From NCBI GenBank assembly GCA_002423025.1, contig DIUN01000044.1:1-50004 (forward strand): a stretch of DNA of 50,004 nt, read 5' to 3'. Under the pieces are notes generated by a model. That model saw only the letters and a program-made list of their open reading frames with translations. It ran no database searches and was not told the DNA's origin. Origin of the DNA: Sphingomonadales bacterium UBA6157. GTDB taxonomy: Bacteria; Pseudomonadota; Alphaproteobacteria; Sphingomonadales; Sphingomonadaceae. Each line of letters begins with the position of its first letter. Position 1 is the stretch's first letter. The position numbers were made by a program, and so were the translations under genes. This document shows, in pieces, positions 1 to 7,306 of this stretch.

Positions 1-2
1 CT

Positions 3-167
3 GCGAACATCTACGCCACCGCGTTTGACAAGGACGCTGCGGCTCTGGAAGCCAAGGCGAGCTTCGCCATCGGCAGCAAGGCCAGCATCGGCGTCGGCTA
101 CAGCGGCATCGTCGGCTCGCGCAACACTGACCATGGCGCTCGCGCCACCCTCTCCATCGGGTTCTGA
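3..167 (+). CDS. C-terminal end of an autotransporter / outer-membrane beta-barrel protein (partial)
   Basis: The reading frame enters from the left edge and ends at a TGA at 165-167, giving the last 54 residues. These show alternating small and hydrophobic beta-strand patterns (for example SIGVGYSGIVG) and finish in ...RATLSIGF. A terminal phenylalanine after a final amphipathic strand is the classic C-terminal signature recognised by the BAM machinery, and this pattern matches the autotransporter beta-domain family. The passenger domain lies outside the window, so its function cannot be stated. A strong terminator follows 25 nt after the stop. It could instead be a simple porin-type barrel. 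Confidence 0.72.
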   Translation, partial: ANIYATAFDKDAAALEAKASFAIGSKASIGVGYSGIVGSRNTDHGARATLSIGF

Positions 168-192
168 GACCCTTCGGGCAGGCATTGAAACG

Positions 193-228
193 GGGCGGCG
201 AGGGGCAACCTTCGCCGCCCTTTTTCTT
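193..228 (+). terminator. Rho-independent terminator after the autotransporter gene
   Basis: A perfect 9-bp stem GGGCGGCGA (193-201) / TCGCCGCCC (212-220) with a 10-nt loop is followed by a T-rich run (221-228). It sits 25 nt past the stop codon and isolates the autotransporter from the aldolase gene. Confidence 0.85.
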
Positions 229-313
229 TGGGAAAGGCGCATGCGACCATGGAGCATTGGACAGCGAAGCGCTGGTCATTGACCGCGCGCGGGCATGGCT
301 CTAGCCGCTAGCC

Positions 314-1321
314 ATGAACTTTCTCTCCGACAATTCCGCTGCTGCCTGTCCCGAGGTTCTGGCCGCGGTAGCGCGCGCCGGGCCAGGAACATCGGCAGGC
401 TATGATGGCGATGATTGGTCTCGCCAGCTCGATGCTGTCTTTGGTAACGTCTTCGGCAAGCCCTGCACAGTGCTGCCGGTCAGCACCGGCACGGCGGCGA
501 ACGCGCTGGCGCTGGCAGCGATGGTGCCGGGCTATGGCGCTGTGGTCTGCCATGAGGAGGCGCATATCCATGTTGATGAGTGCGGCGCGCCCGAGTTCTT
601 CACCGGCGGCGCCAAGCTGCTGCTGGCGCGGGGCGAGGCCGGCCGGCTGACGCCTGAAGGCATAACCGCCGCGCTCGCCTCGCATCGCGGCGATGTCCAC
701 CAGGTGCAGATCAAGGCCCTGTCACTCACCCAGGCCACCGAGTGCGGTACTGTCTATGCCCCCGATGCGTTAGCAGCGCTTGGCGAGCATGCGCGGGCGA
801 AAGGTTGGCGACTGCATATGGATGGTGCCCGCTTCGCCAATGCCGTGGCGAAGCTTGGCTGCCACCCCGGGGACATCACCTGGCGTGTTGGTGTCGATGT
901 GTTGAGCTTTGGCGCCATCAAGAACGGCGGGCTCTCTGCCGAAGCGCTTGTGGTGTTCGCGCCCGAGTTGGTCGACGAGCTGCGCTTTCGCCGCAAGCGG
1001 GCTGGGCAGATGCCGAGCAAGGGCCGCTTCCAGGCGACGCAATTGTTGGCGATGCTCGCGGACGATGTCTGGCTGCGCAATGCCGGCCGCGCCAATGCTG
1101 GTGCCGCGCGGCTGGCGGCAGCGGCAGGGAACAGGCTGATGCACCCGGTGGAAGCCAATGCGCTGTTCCTCAAGCTGCGGCCTGGCGAGCCGGAGCGGCT
1201 GCGGGCGCAGGGCTTCGGCTTTTATGATTGGGGCGATGCCGGCAGTAACGAAGCCCGCTTCGTCATTGCCTGGGACACGCCTGAGGCCGACATCGCCGCG
1301 CTGGCTGCGGCCCTGGCATGA
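314..1321 (+). CDS. ltaE: Low-specificity L-threonine aldolase family protein (PLP-dependent)
   Basis: 335 aa, full length for the beta-eliminating lyase / threonine aldolase family (fold-type I PLP enzymes). Family members cleave L-threonine or L-allo-threonine to glycine and acetaldehyde in the cytoplasm. The N-terminus MNFLSDNSAAACPEVL matches the conserved start of the family, which supports the ATG at 314. PVSTGTAAN (~56-63) is the phosphate-binding turn, HMDGAR (~168-173) carries the Asp that contacts the PLP nitrogen, and SFGAIKNGG (~198-206) carries the Schiff-base lysine, K203. It overlaps the EamA transporter gene by 4 nt, so the two are probably co-translated; the transporter could export glycine or a related amino acid, which is inference. 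Stereospecificity cannot be read from sequence. Confidence 0.88.
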   Translation: MNFLSDNSAAACPEVLAAVARAGPGTSAGYDGDDWSRQLDAVFGNVFGKPCTVLPVSTGTAANALALAAMVPGYGAVVCHEEAHIHVDECGAPEFFTGGAKLLLARGEAGRLTPEGITAALASHRGDVHQVQIKALSLTQATECGTVYAPDALAALGEHARAKGWRLHMDGARFANAVAKLGCHPGDITWRVGVDVLSFGAIKNGGLSAEALVVFAPELVDELRFRRKRAGQMPSKGRFQATQLLAMLADDVWLRNAGRANAGAARLAAAAGNRLMHPVEANALFLKLRPGEPERLRAQGFGFYDWGDAGSNEARFVIAWDTPEADIAALAAALA

Positions 1322-2244
1322 GCGCCGCAGCCGCTCAAACGCCAGCGATCGGCAGCAGCGCCTTCAGCCCGCGGATATGGCTGAGCTTTGCCATCGTCAC
1401 GATGATCTGGGGCTCGACCTGGTTGGTCATCAAGACGCAGCTAGGCACAGTGCCAGCTTCATGGTCCGTCACCTGGCGCTTCCTGCTCGCCGGCACGGTG
1501 ATGTTCCTCATCAGCTATGCGCGGGGGAAGTCGCTGCGACTCACTGCGCGTGGCCATGGCTTTGCCATGCTGGTGGCGATCATGCAGTTCACGCTCAATT
1601 TCAATTTCGTGTACCGCGCCGAGGCTTATGTCGCATCCGGGCTGGTGGCACTCAGCTTCGCGTTGCTTGTGGTGCCCAACGCCATCATGGCCGCGATGTT
1701 CCTTGGCCAGCGGATCACGCTGCGCTTCGGCATCGGCAGCTTGATCGGCATTGTCGGCCTGGCACTGATGTTCGGGCGCGACGTGCTGAACCCTGCGGCG
1801 GCGGGCACGGCTACCCTCATCGGCCTGGCACTGGCCATTGCCGGCATGTTGTCCGCCAGCGTGGCCAACGTCATGCAGGCGGCGCCCGCCGGTCGGCGCC
1901 AGCCGCTCGAGGCCGGGCTGGCCTGGGCGATGCTCTACGGCACCATTGCCAACGCCGTGGTTGCCTGGTTCGTATCGGGCCCGCCGGTGTTCGAGTTCAG
2001 CTGGGGCTATGCTGCCGGAGTCGCCTATCTTGGCATTGTCGCCTCGGCGTTGGCCTTCAGCCTCTATTACGCAATGATACGCGATGTTGGCCCCGGAAAG
2101 GCTGCTTATACTGGCGTGGTTGTACCGCTGGTAGCCATGGGGTTATCGACGGTATTTGAGGGCTATGTTTGGACGCCGGTTGCCGGGTTTGGTGCGGGGC
2201 TCGCCATCTTGGGTCTGGTGGTGGCGCTGCGCAGCCGGGGTTGA
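1318..2244 (+). CDS. EamA / drug-metabolite transporter (DMT) family permease
   Basis: 308 aa with about ten hydrophobic segments in two repeats, as expected for two EamA domains. It opens with WLSFAIVTMIWGSTWLVIK, the diagnostic first helix of RhaT/RarD/EamA proteins (IWGSTW). A second half begins near residue 160 (TLIGLALAIAGMLSASVANV). These inner-membrane proteins usually export amino acids or metabolites by proton antiport; the substrate here is unknown. ATG at 1318 overlaps the aldolase stop (ATGA), implying translational coupling and a possible amino-acid link. The next gene (FnrL) starts 73 nt downstream with a separate function. Confidence 0.87.
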   Translation: MSAAAAQTPAIGSSAFSPRIWLSFAIVTMIWGSTWLVIKTQLGTVPASWSVTWRFLLAGTVMFLISYARGKSLRLTARGHGFAMLVAIMQFTLNFNFVYRAEAYVASGLVALSFALLVVPNAIMAAMFLGQRITLRFGIGSLIGIVGLALMFGRDVLNPAAAGTATLIGLALAIAGMLSASVANVMQAAPAGRRQPLEAGLAWAMLYGTIANAVVAWFVSGPPVFEFSWGYAAGVAYLGIVASALAFSLYYAMIRDVGPGKAAYTGVVVPLVAMGLSTVFEGYVWTPVAGFGAGLAILGLVVALRSRG

Positions 2245-2317
2245 TCGGTCAGGGTATGGGGGCAATTCCAGTGGCAAGGCGCGCATCACACCATCGCAGC
2301 GTGTCGGGGCTGGCTGG

Positions 2318-3034
2318 ATGAGCCGCACTTGCAATGATTGTGGCGTGCGGGACAAGGCGCTGTGCTCGAGCCTCTCCGATGATGCGCTTGCCGGCCTCTC
2401 CCGGCTCGGCGTGCAGCGTCGGCTGGCGCGTGGTGAAACGCTGGTACGCAGCGGTGATGAGGCGCTGGTTTGTGCCAATGTCCAGTCAGGGGTGATGAAG
2501 ATCGCCTCGGTGACGGCCGGCGGCAGCGAGGCGATCGTCGGCCTCGTTTACCCCGGTGACTTCGTGGGTCGGCCGTTCGCGGCAGCTGATGATCATGATG
2601 TCGTGGCGCTCACCGAAGTCGAGCTTTGCGTGTTCCCGCGCGCCCGCTTTGAGGAGGCGCTCGCCGATCACCAGGCCATGGAGCAGCTGCTGCTGAAGCG
2701 GACGATGCATGAGCTTGATCGGGCGCGGCGCTGGCTGATGCGGATGGGCCGTGCCTCTGCCGGCGCGCGCGTCGCAGGGTTTCTGGATGATATGGCGCGC
2801 CGCATGGCGAGCAGTGATTGCGCCCAGGTGTCCGGCAGGCCACTGCAACCCGGCGTGCAATTCGAGCTGCCGCTGAGCCGCGGTGAAATTGCGGACTTGC
2901 TTGGCCTCACTATCGAGACCGTGAGCCGTCAGATGACCCGGCTGCGAGCGCTGGGGCTGATCGATCTGCCGGGTGGTCGCGCCCTCATCATCCGCGATCC
3001 GGCCGGATTGGCGGCTGAGGCGGAGGCGGTTTGA
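2318..3034 (+). CDS. fnrL: Oxygen-responsive FNR-type transcriptional regulator (FnrL class)
   Basis: 238 aa, Crp/Fnr superfamily. The start is placed at 2318 because the family's N-terminal cluster motif follows at once: C5-x2-C8-x7-C16, with a central C104 (VELCVFP). These are the four ligands expected for an oxygen-labile [4Fe-4S] cluster of FnrL/FnrN type. A cNMP-fold sensory domain (~25-125) leads into a dimerisation helix (~115-145) and a helix-turn-helix at ~187-212 with E200, S203 and R204 (IETVSRQMTRLR), the residues that read the TTGAT half-site in FNR. Binding to TTGAT-N4-ATCAA under low oxygen is established for the family, and two perfect boxes lie just downstream. An additional C52 is present. 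A lone TTGAT half-site lies upstream at 2241, so autoregulation is not demonstrated. Confidence 0.9.
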   Translation: MSRTCNDCGVRDKALCSSLSDDALAGLSRLGVQRRLARGETLVRSGDEALVCANVQSGVMKIASVTAGGSEAIVGLVYPGDFVGRPFAAADDHDVVALTEVELCVFPRARFEEALADHQAMEQLLLKRTMHELDRARRWLMRMGRASAGARVAGFLDDMARRMASSDCAQVSGRPLQPGVQFELPLSRGEIADLLGLTIETVSRQMTRLRALGLIDLPGGRALIIRDPAGLAAEAEAV

Positions 3035-3044
3035 TCGGCATCAA
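3031..3044 (+). promoter_or_regulatory. Perfect FNR box upstream of the universal stress protein gene
   Basis: TTGATCGGCATCAA is an exact TTGAT-N4-ATCAA palindrome. It overlaps the fnrL stop codon and lies 66 nt before the Usp start at 3111. If the site is a class II activator site (centred near -41.5), transcription would start around 3079. I do not see a strong -10 there, so activation and repression both remain open. Confidence 0.82.
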
Positions 3045-3110
3045 GGTATTGGCCCAGAGAAGAGCGCATCAGACGCTCGTGGCTGCGCAGTTTGGCATGG
3101 GAGAGTGAAG

Positions 3111-3920
3111 ATGAAGACGATTCTGGTGCATATCGAGGCCGATGAAGGCCAGCAGGCACGACTGCAGACGGCTTTTGATCTCGCACGGGCTTTTGGCGGA
3201 CATCTCGTCTGCCTCCAGGTGACGCCATATGCGGCCTATGCACTGGGTGATGGCGGCATGAGCGGCTTTCCGGTGGCGACATTGGTTGAAGCCATCGAGG
3301 CGAGCCGCCGCGAAGAGCGCAGCAAAGTGGAAAAGCAGCTCAAGGCCGAGGGCGTTGCCTGGGATTGGGTGAGCCGTGATGGCGATGCCGTGGTGCGTCT
3401 GTGTGAGACAGCACGTCTTGCGGACGTTGTCGTGATGAGTTCCGGTCCATTCCCCGGCGCGCCGCGCCTGCAGTTGGCTGTTACAGGCGACACAGCGATG
3501 CAGGCGCCGGCGCCCGTTGTGGCGGTGCCGCCGGGCGGGCAGGGCCTGGCCGTGACCGGGGCGGCGATGATCGCATGGGATGGCTCGCAGGAAGCCGCAA
3601 AGGCGATGCGCGGCGCCATGCCGATGCTGCGGCTGGCCGAGAGCGTCCACCTGCTTACGGTTGAGGAAAAGCAGACGGATTTCCGGGCGCGCGATGCCGC
3701 CAAGTTCCTGGCGCGCCATGGCATTGGCGCCGAGGTGATCGAGCGTGGTGATGGTGGCAAGACGGTGGAAGCGGTGATTCGCGAAGAGCTGATGACACGG
3801 CGCATCGCATGGCTGGTGCAAGGCGCCTATGGCCACTCACGGCTGCGCGAGACGCTGTTCGGCGGCGTGACGCGCGGGCTGCTCAGCGATGCGCCGGTGC
3901 CGCTCGTGCTGGGGCATTGA
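3111..3920 (+). CDS. Tandem-domain universal stress protein (UspA family)
   Basis: 269 aa made of two Usp domains (~1-140 and ~150-269). The N-terminal strand MKTILVHIE is typical. The second domain ends with GAYGHSRLRETLFGGVTRGLL, which fits the G-2X-G-9X-G(S/T) ATP-binding signature of UspA/MJ0577-type proteins. The first domain lacks a clear version (SSGPFPGAPR), so it is probably not a nucleotide binder. ATG at 3111 is preferred because GGGAGAG precedes it by about 7 nt and it begins the first Usp strand; longer in-frame starts would add unrelated sequence. A perfect FNR box lies 66 nt upstream, so induction at low oxygen is likely. Usp proteins are common members of FNR regulons and help survival under oxygen limitation; the specific role here is inference. 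Confidence 0.88.
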   Translation: MKTILVHIEADEGQQARLQTAFDLARAFGGHLVCLQVTPYAAYALGDGGMSGFPVATLVEAIEASRREERSKVEKQLKAEGVAWDWVSRDGDAVVRLCETARLADVVVMSSGPFPGAPRLQLAVTGDTAMQAPAPVVAVPPGGQGLAVTGAAMIAWDGSQEAAKAMRGAMPMLRLAESVHLLTVEEKQTDFRARDAAKFLARHGIGAEVIERGDGGKTVEAVIREELMTRRIAWLVQGAYGHSRLRETLFGGVTRGLLSDAPVPLVLGH

Positions 3921-3969
3921 TCCTCCAGCGCCACCACACGCCCGACGGGCTGAATTTTCCACGCTGCCT

Positions 3970-3983
3970 TTGATCCAGATCAA
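3970..3983 (+). promoter_or_regulatory. Perfect FNR box upstream of the 135-aa membrane protein gene
   Basis: TTGATCCAGATCAA is an exact TTGAT-N4-ATCAA palindrome lying 70 nt before the ATG at 4054. A TAGATT -10 candidate follows at 4005-4010. That geometry puts the box centre near -40.5 to -41.5 from the inferred start, the class II FNR-activated arrangement. Confidence 0.82.
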
Positions 3984-4004
3984 GGAATCCTGCATCCGCC
4001 TGGC

Positions 4005-4010
4005 TAGATT
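4005..4010 (+). promoter_or_regulatory. -10 element of an FNR-dependent promoter
   Basis: TAGATT keeps the T, A and final T of the sigma-70 -10 consensus. It is correctly spaced from the FNR box at 3970-3983, and no good -35 hexamer is present, as expected when FNR replaces that contact. The inferred transcription start is about 4017. Confidence 0.5.
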
Positions 4011-4053
4011 TTCCTTGTGACCGGCGCTTGGCCGGTAGCTTGGGAGACCAGCC

Positions 4054-4461
4054 ATGCGGGTGGAGTTTTCAGAGATCGGCAGCACGGCGCCGCAAGTTCA
4101 AGCGCGGGTGGAACACGCCACGGCGCCACCGCTAAAATTTGATCTGCCGGGTGGAGTGCTGGCCGCGTTGATTGGCGCTGCGGCAGCTTATCTGCTCGTC
4201 ATGGGTCTTGCGTTCAGTGCCGGCACGGGGATCGGCCTGATCTTCACGGTGTTCTTTGCAACGCTGGCGGCCTTCTACGGCTTGCCAGCCATCATGGCGC
4301 GAGCCAGCGGAGGCCTTCGCAAGGGTGATTTCGAGCGGCGTGGGGCTTGGGGTGTCGATACGGCCAGCGGCTATCTGACAGGCCGAGCGGCGCTGGCGCA
4401 AATCCTCACCGTGCCGTTGCTCATGGTGGTTTGGGCGCTGTTCGTGGCGGCGCTTGTCTGA
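4054..4461 (+). CDS. Small integral membrane protein of unknown function, FNR-controlled
   Basis: 135 aa; I do not recognise a named family. A polar N-terminus (1-32) is followed by hydrophobic segments at ~33-55 and ~57-82 forming a helical hairpin, a charged loop (~85-105, LRKGDFERRGAWG) and a third segment at ~113-135 ending at the C-terminus. No Cys or haem-ligand CxxCH motif is visible. The start is supported by GGGAGA ending 6 nt before the ATG. The perfect FNR box and matching -10 upstream indicate induction at low oxygen together with the adjacent Usp gene. A strong terminator at 4566-4603 ends the unit. A role in the microaerobic inner membrane is inference only. Confidence 0.8.
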   Translation: MRVEFSEIGSTAPQVQARVEHATAPPLKFDLPGGVLAALIGAAAAYLLVMGLAFSAGTGIGLIFTVFFATLAAFYGLPAIMARASGGLRKGDFERRGAWGVDTASGYLTGRAALAQILTVPLLMVVWALFVAALV

Positions 4462-4466
4462 GGTCT

Positions 4467-4561
4467 GGCATCCGGGTTCAAACGACGCGTCGCGCATCCA
4501 GCCTTCCGCTTCCCCCTTCTTGTGGAGCACGGCACGTCGATTTGAACCCGAACCCGATGCC
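4467..4561. repeat. Long imperfect inverted repeat in the 3' untranslated region
   Basis: The left arm (4467-4487) and the right arm (4535-4561) are reverse complements over three blocks: GGCATC, GGGTTCAAA and CGACG. The right arm carries a few extra bases (a repeated GGGTTC and one T). The 47-nt loop is C/T-rich. It lies between the membrane-protein stop and the terminator hairpin. It could be a structured 3' UTR, a small RNA or a degenerate mobile repeat. It does not fold as a tRNA T-arm. Confidence 0.6.
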
Positions 4562-4565
4562 AAAC

Positions 4566-4603
4566 GGCGGCAGCATGGCGTGAGCCGGCTGCCGCCTTTT
4601 TTT
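4566..4603 (+). terminator. Rho-independent terminator ending the FNR module
   Basis: Perfect 9-bp stem GGCGGCAGC (4566-4574) / GCTGCCGCC (4588-4596) followed by seven T (4597-4603). Confidence 0.88.
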
Positions 4604-4661
4604 CGGCGCCGGCAGCCGATCCCATCATCGATGGCGGCTATCGGCAAAGGACCTTGGACGC

Positions 4662-5009
4662 CTAATAGCCGCTTGTGGCCCGCCATTGCGCCATGGACCG
4701 CTCATAGGCAGCGCGCTGACGCTCGTAACGCGCGCGCGCCGCCTCGGCAGCGGCCAGCTCGGCTTCGTAGCGTTCCTGCTCGTAAGCGAAACGTTGCTGT
4801 CTCGCCACATGGTCCCGCGCCATCCTGTCGCCGCCATCCAGAAGCGCCGCCGCCTGGGCGTTGAGCTGGCGGGTGCGGCGTTTGTCCGCCGCACGCTCGG
4901 CTGCATTCCGCTCGTCAGGGCGGTACTCCGGCCCGGCATAAGGCTCCGCCGCCTGTGCCAAGGCGGGTGCGCTGGCCAGCAAGGCCGCCAGCAGCACCCA
5001 GTGAGCCAT
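4662..5009 (-). CDS. Small secreted charged coiled-coil protein
   Basis: 115 aa from the ATG at 5009 (a GTG at 5018 would add three residues). The sequence begins with a Sec signal peptide (MAHWVLLAALLASAPALAQA, cleavage probably after AQA). The rest is almost entirely charged and alanine-rich helix, with heptad-like Arg/Glu/Tyr spacing (~40-105, for example RYERQRAAYERSMAQW), consistent with a periplasmic coiled coil. No named family is recognised. It starts 14 nt (or 5 nt with GTG) after the stop of the hydroxylase gene, so it is probably in the same transcript. A role as partner of that enzyme is unsupported. Function unknown. Confidence 0.72.
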   Translation of the reverse strand: MAHWVLLAALLASAPALAQAAEPYAGPEYRPDERNAAERAADKRRTRQLNAQAAALLDGGDRMARDHVARQQRFAYEQERYEAELAAAEAARARYERQRAAYERSMAQWRATSGY

Positions 5010-5023
5010 GGTCCGCACGCCGC

Positions 5024-7303
5024 TTATTCGGCAGCCTGCGGCAAAGCCAGCGCGCGGGCGGCGCGCCAGAGCTTTTCAGGCGTTGCCGGCATTTCCATCT
5101 GTTGGCCATCAAGCGCATCGATGATGGCGTTCATGATCGAGGGCATGGCGCCGATGGTGCCAGCCTCGCCGCAGCCCTTGACGCCGAGCGGGTTGGTGGG
5201 GCTCGGCGTGCCCAGCGTATCAAACCCGATGGCCGCCGGCATGTCGTCGGCGCGCGGCACGCCATAGTCCATGAAGCTGCCGGTCACGAGCTGGCCGTCA
5301 TCGGTGTAAACCACGTCCTCGAGCAGCACCTGGCCAAGGCCCTGCGCCACGCCGCCGTGGATCTGGCCTTCCACCAGCATCGGATTGACGATCTTTCCGA
5401 AGTCATCGACCAGAGAATAGCGGGTGACGGTTACCCGGCCCGTTTCGGCATCAAGCGCGATCTCGGCGATATGGCAGCCATTGGGGAAGGTCGGTGCCGG
5501 CTGGCCGGTGCTGTAGGTGCTGCGGCCATCGAGGCCGCCGGGGTGAGCGGCGGCAAGCTCGGCCAGGCTGCGCGTGGCGTTGCTGCCGCGCGCCTTGAAC
5601 ACGCCATCGGCGTAATCAACCTCGTCCGCGCCAAGATCGGCCTTGGCGAGCGCGATGCCGCGCTGGATCAAGTCATCCGAACTGGCGAGCACGGCGCCGC
5701 CGCCAAAGGCCATGGAGCGCGAGCCGCCGGTGCCATTGCCCTGATCGAGCCGGTCGGTATCGCCCTGAACAATGCGGACCTGCTCCATCTGGATGCCCAG
5801 CCGTTCGGCCACCACCTGCGCATAGGCAGTTTCATGGCCCTGGCCGTTGGATTGGGTGCCCACCGCCATCTCGACCATGCCATCGGCAGCAACCCGCACA
5901 TCGGCGAATTCCTCGGTGCCGCCGCCGCCGGCGATCTCGACATAATAAGCGATGCCGCGGCCCAGGCGCAGGCCCTTGCGTGCGGCCTCTGCCTTGCGGG
6001 CCGGGAAGCCAGCCCAATCAGCCTGTAGCAGCGCCTTTTCCAGCACGGCGGGGAAGTTGCCGATATCGAACACGAGGCCGAGGCCATTGTCGTGCGGCAG
6101 TTCCGCCGGCGTGAGCAGGTTGCGGCGGCGGATTTCGTCCACCTCCAGACCCAGTTCACGCGCTGCAGCTTCCACCAGCCGCTCCATGATGTATGCCGAT
6201 TCCGGGCGGCCGGCGCCGCGATAGGCATCCACCGGCGCGGTGTTGGTCACAACGCCATGCACGAGATTGTGGATGGACGGGATACGGTAAACCCCGCCGA
6301 GGATCTTGCCGCCGGCCAGCGTCTGGATCGCCGGGCCGAACTGGGCCTGATAGGCGCCGAGATCGGACCAGGTTTCCACTGCCAGCGCAGTGATCAGGCC
6401 GTTCTTGTCAAAGCCAAGCTTGGCGTCCGTCACCATGGCGCGGCCATGCGTATCGGTCTGGAAGGCGTCGCCGCGTTCGCCGGTCCATTTTACCGGGCGC
6501 CCAAGATGCTTGGCAGCATGGAGCACCAGCGGATACTCGGCATAGAGGAAGCTCTTCATGCCAAAGCCGCCGCCGACATCTCCGGTAACGACGCGCACCT
6601 GCTCCGGCGGCACCTTGAGCACGGCTGCGGCCAGCGTGGCGCGCATGCCGGCCACGCCCTGGCTGCCGGTGGAAAGCGTATAGCCATCGGCGTCGCTATA
6701 TTCGCCAAGCGCGGCGCGCACTTCCATCGAAGTCGGCGCGATGCGGTTCTGCACGATACGCAGTTCCGTTACATGCGCGGAGCCGGCCAGCGCCGCAGCG
6801 GCGGCATCGCCGTCGCCCACCTGCCATTTGAACAGGATGTTGGACGCCGCTTCCGGCCAGATCTTGTTTGCATCCGGCGCGATGGCGGCTTCAATGGAAG
6901 CAACCGCCGGCAGTTCGGCGTAATCGACTTCGATGGCCTCGGCGCCGGCACGGGCAGCTTCGCGGCTCTCTGCGACCACAAATGCCACGGCATCGCCCAC
7001 AAAGCGCACCCGGTCCTTGGCCAGCAGCAGGCGCGGCGTGTGCAGCTTCCCGGAGAGCGGCACCAGGCAGGGGATGGGGCCATAATCGGCCACGTCGTCA
7101 TAGGTATAGATTGCCACAACGCCCGGCATCGCCAGCGCGCCGGCCGTATCGATGCTGCGGATTTCGGCATGGCCATAGGGTGAGCGCAGCGTCACGCCAA
7201 AGAGCATGCCCTCGCGCTGGAGATCATCGGTGTACTTGCCCTGGCCCGTGAGCAGGCGAACATCCTCGACACGCTTGACCGACTGGCCGGCTCCAAACTT
7301 CAT
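5024..7303 (-). CDS. Xanthine dehydrogenase family / form II CoxL-like molybdopterin-binding subunit
   Basis: 759 aa, normal for the large Mo-cofactor subunit of the xanthine oxidase family. An a/b hammerhead domain (~15-125) precedes the molybdopterin-binding domains. Visible motifs are GGGFGMK (~245), AYRGAGR (~360, the active-site loop of form II, not the AYxCSFR of true CO dehydrogenases) and GVKGCGEAG (~715) carrying the catalytic Glu. It should hydroxylate an aromatic heterocycle or aldehyde with water as oxygen donor, but the substrate is unknown. These enzymes normally need a 2Fe-2S small subunit and usually an FAD medium subunit; neither is adjacent. Its start lies 3 nt from the epimerase stop, so the two are probably one operon. 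Confidence 0.88.
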   Translation of the reverse strand: MKFGAGQSVKRVEDVRLLTGQGKYTDDLQREGMLFGVTLRSPYGHAEIRSIDTAGALAMPGVVAIYTYDDVADYGPIPCLVPLSGKLHTPRLLLAKDRVRFVGDAVAFVVAESREAARAGAEAIEVDYAELPAVASIEAAIAPDANKIWPEAASNILFKWQVGDGDAAAAALAGSAHVTELRIVQNRIAPTSMEVRAALGEYSDADGYTLSTGSQGVAGMRATLAAAVLKVPPEQVRVVTGDVGGGFGMKSFLYAEYPLVLHAAKHLGRPVKWTGERGDAFQTDTHGRAMVTDAKLGFDKNGLITALAVETWSDLGAYQAQFGPAIQTLAGGKILGGVYRIPSIHNLVHGVVTNTAPVDAYRGAGRPESAYIMERLVEAAARELGLEVDEIRRRNLLTPAELPHDNGLGLVFDIGNFPAVLEKALLQADWAGFPARKAEAARKGLRLGRGIAYYVEIAGGGGTEEFADVRVAADGMVEMAVGTQSNGQGHETAYAQVVAERLGIQMEQVRIVQGDTDRLDQGNGTGGSRSMAFGGGAVLASSDDLIQRGIALAKADLGADEVDYADGVFKARGSNATRSLAELAAAHPGGLDGRSTYSTGQPAPTFPNGCHIAEIALDAETGRVTVTRYSLVDDFGKIVNPMLVEGQIHGGVAQGLGQVLLEDVVYTDDGQLVTGSFMDYGVPRADDMPAAIGFDTLGTPSPTNPLGVKGCGEAGTIGAMPSIMNAIIDALDGQQMEMPATPEKLWRAARALALPQAAE

Positions 7304-7306
7304 GCC

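Noticed and set aside
2241..2254. FNR box before fnrL
   Set aside because: Only the left half TTGAT is present; the right half reads CAGGG where ATCAA is required.
2156..2317. Longer N-terminus for fnrL
   Set aside because: The extra 54 codons run through the end of the EamA gene and precede the conserved cysteine cluster; the ATG at 2318 fits the family.
3940..3958. Terminator after the universal stress protein gene
   Set aside because: The GCCC/GGGC stem is only 4 bp with a weak TTTT; not supportable.
4471..4555. tRNA gene suggested by two GGTTCAAA-like T-loops
   Set aside because: Neither loop is flanked by a pairing 5-bp stem, and no anticodon or acceptor arm can be built. It is better described as an inverted repeat.
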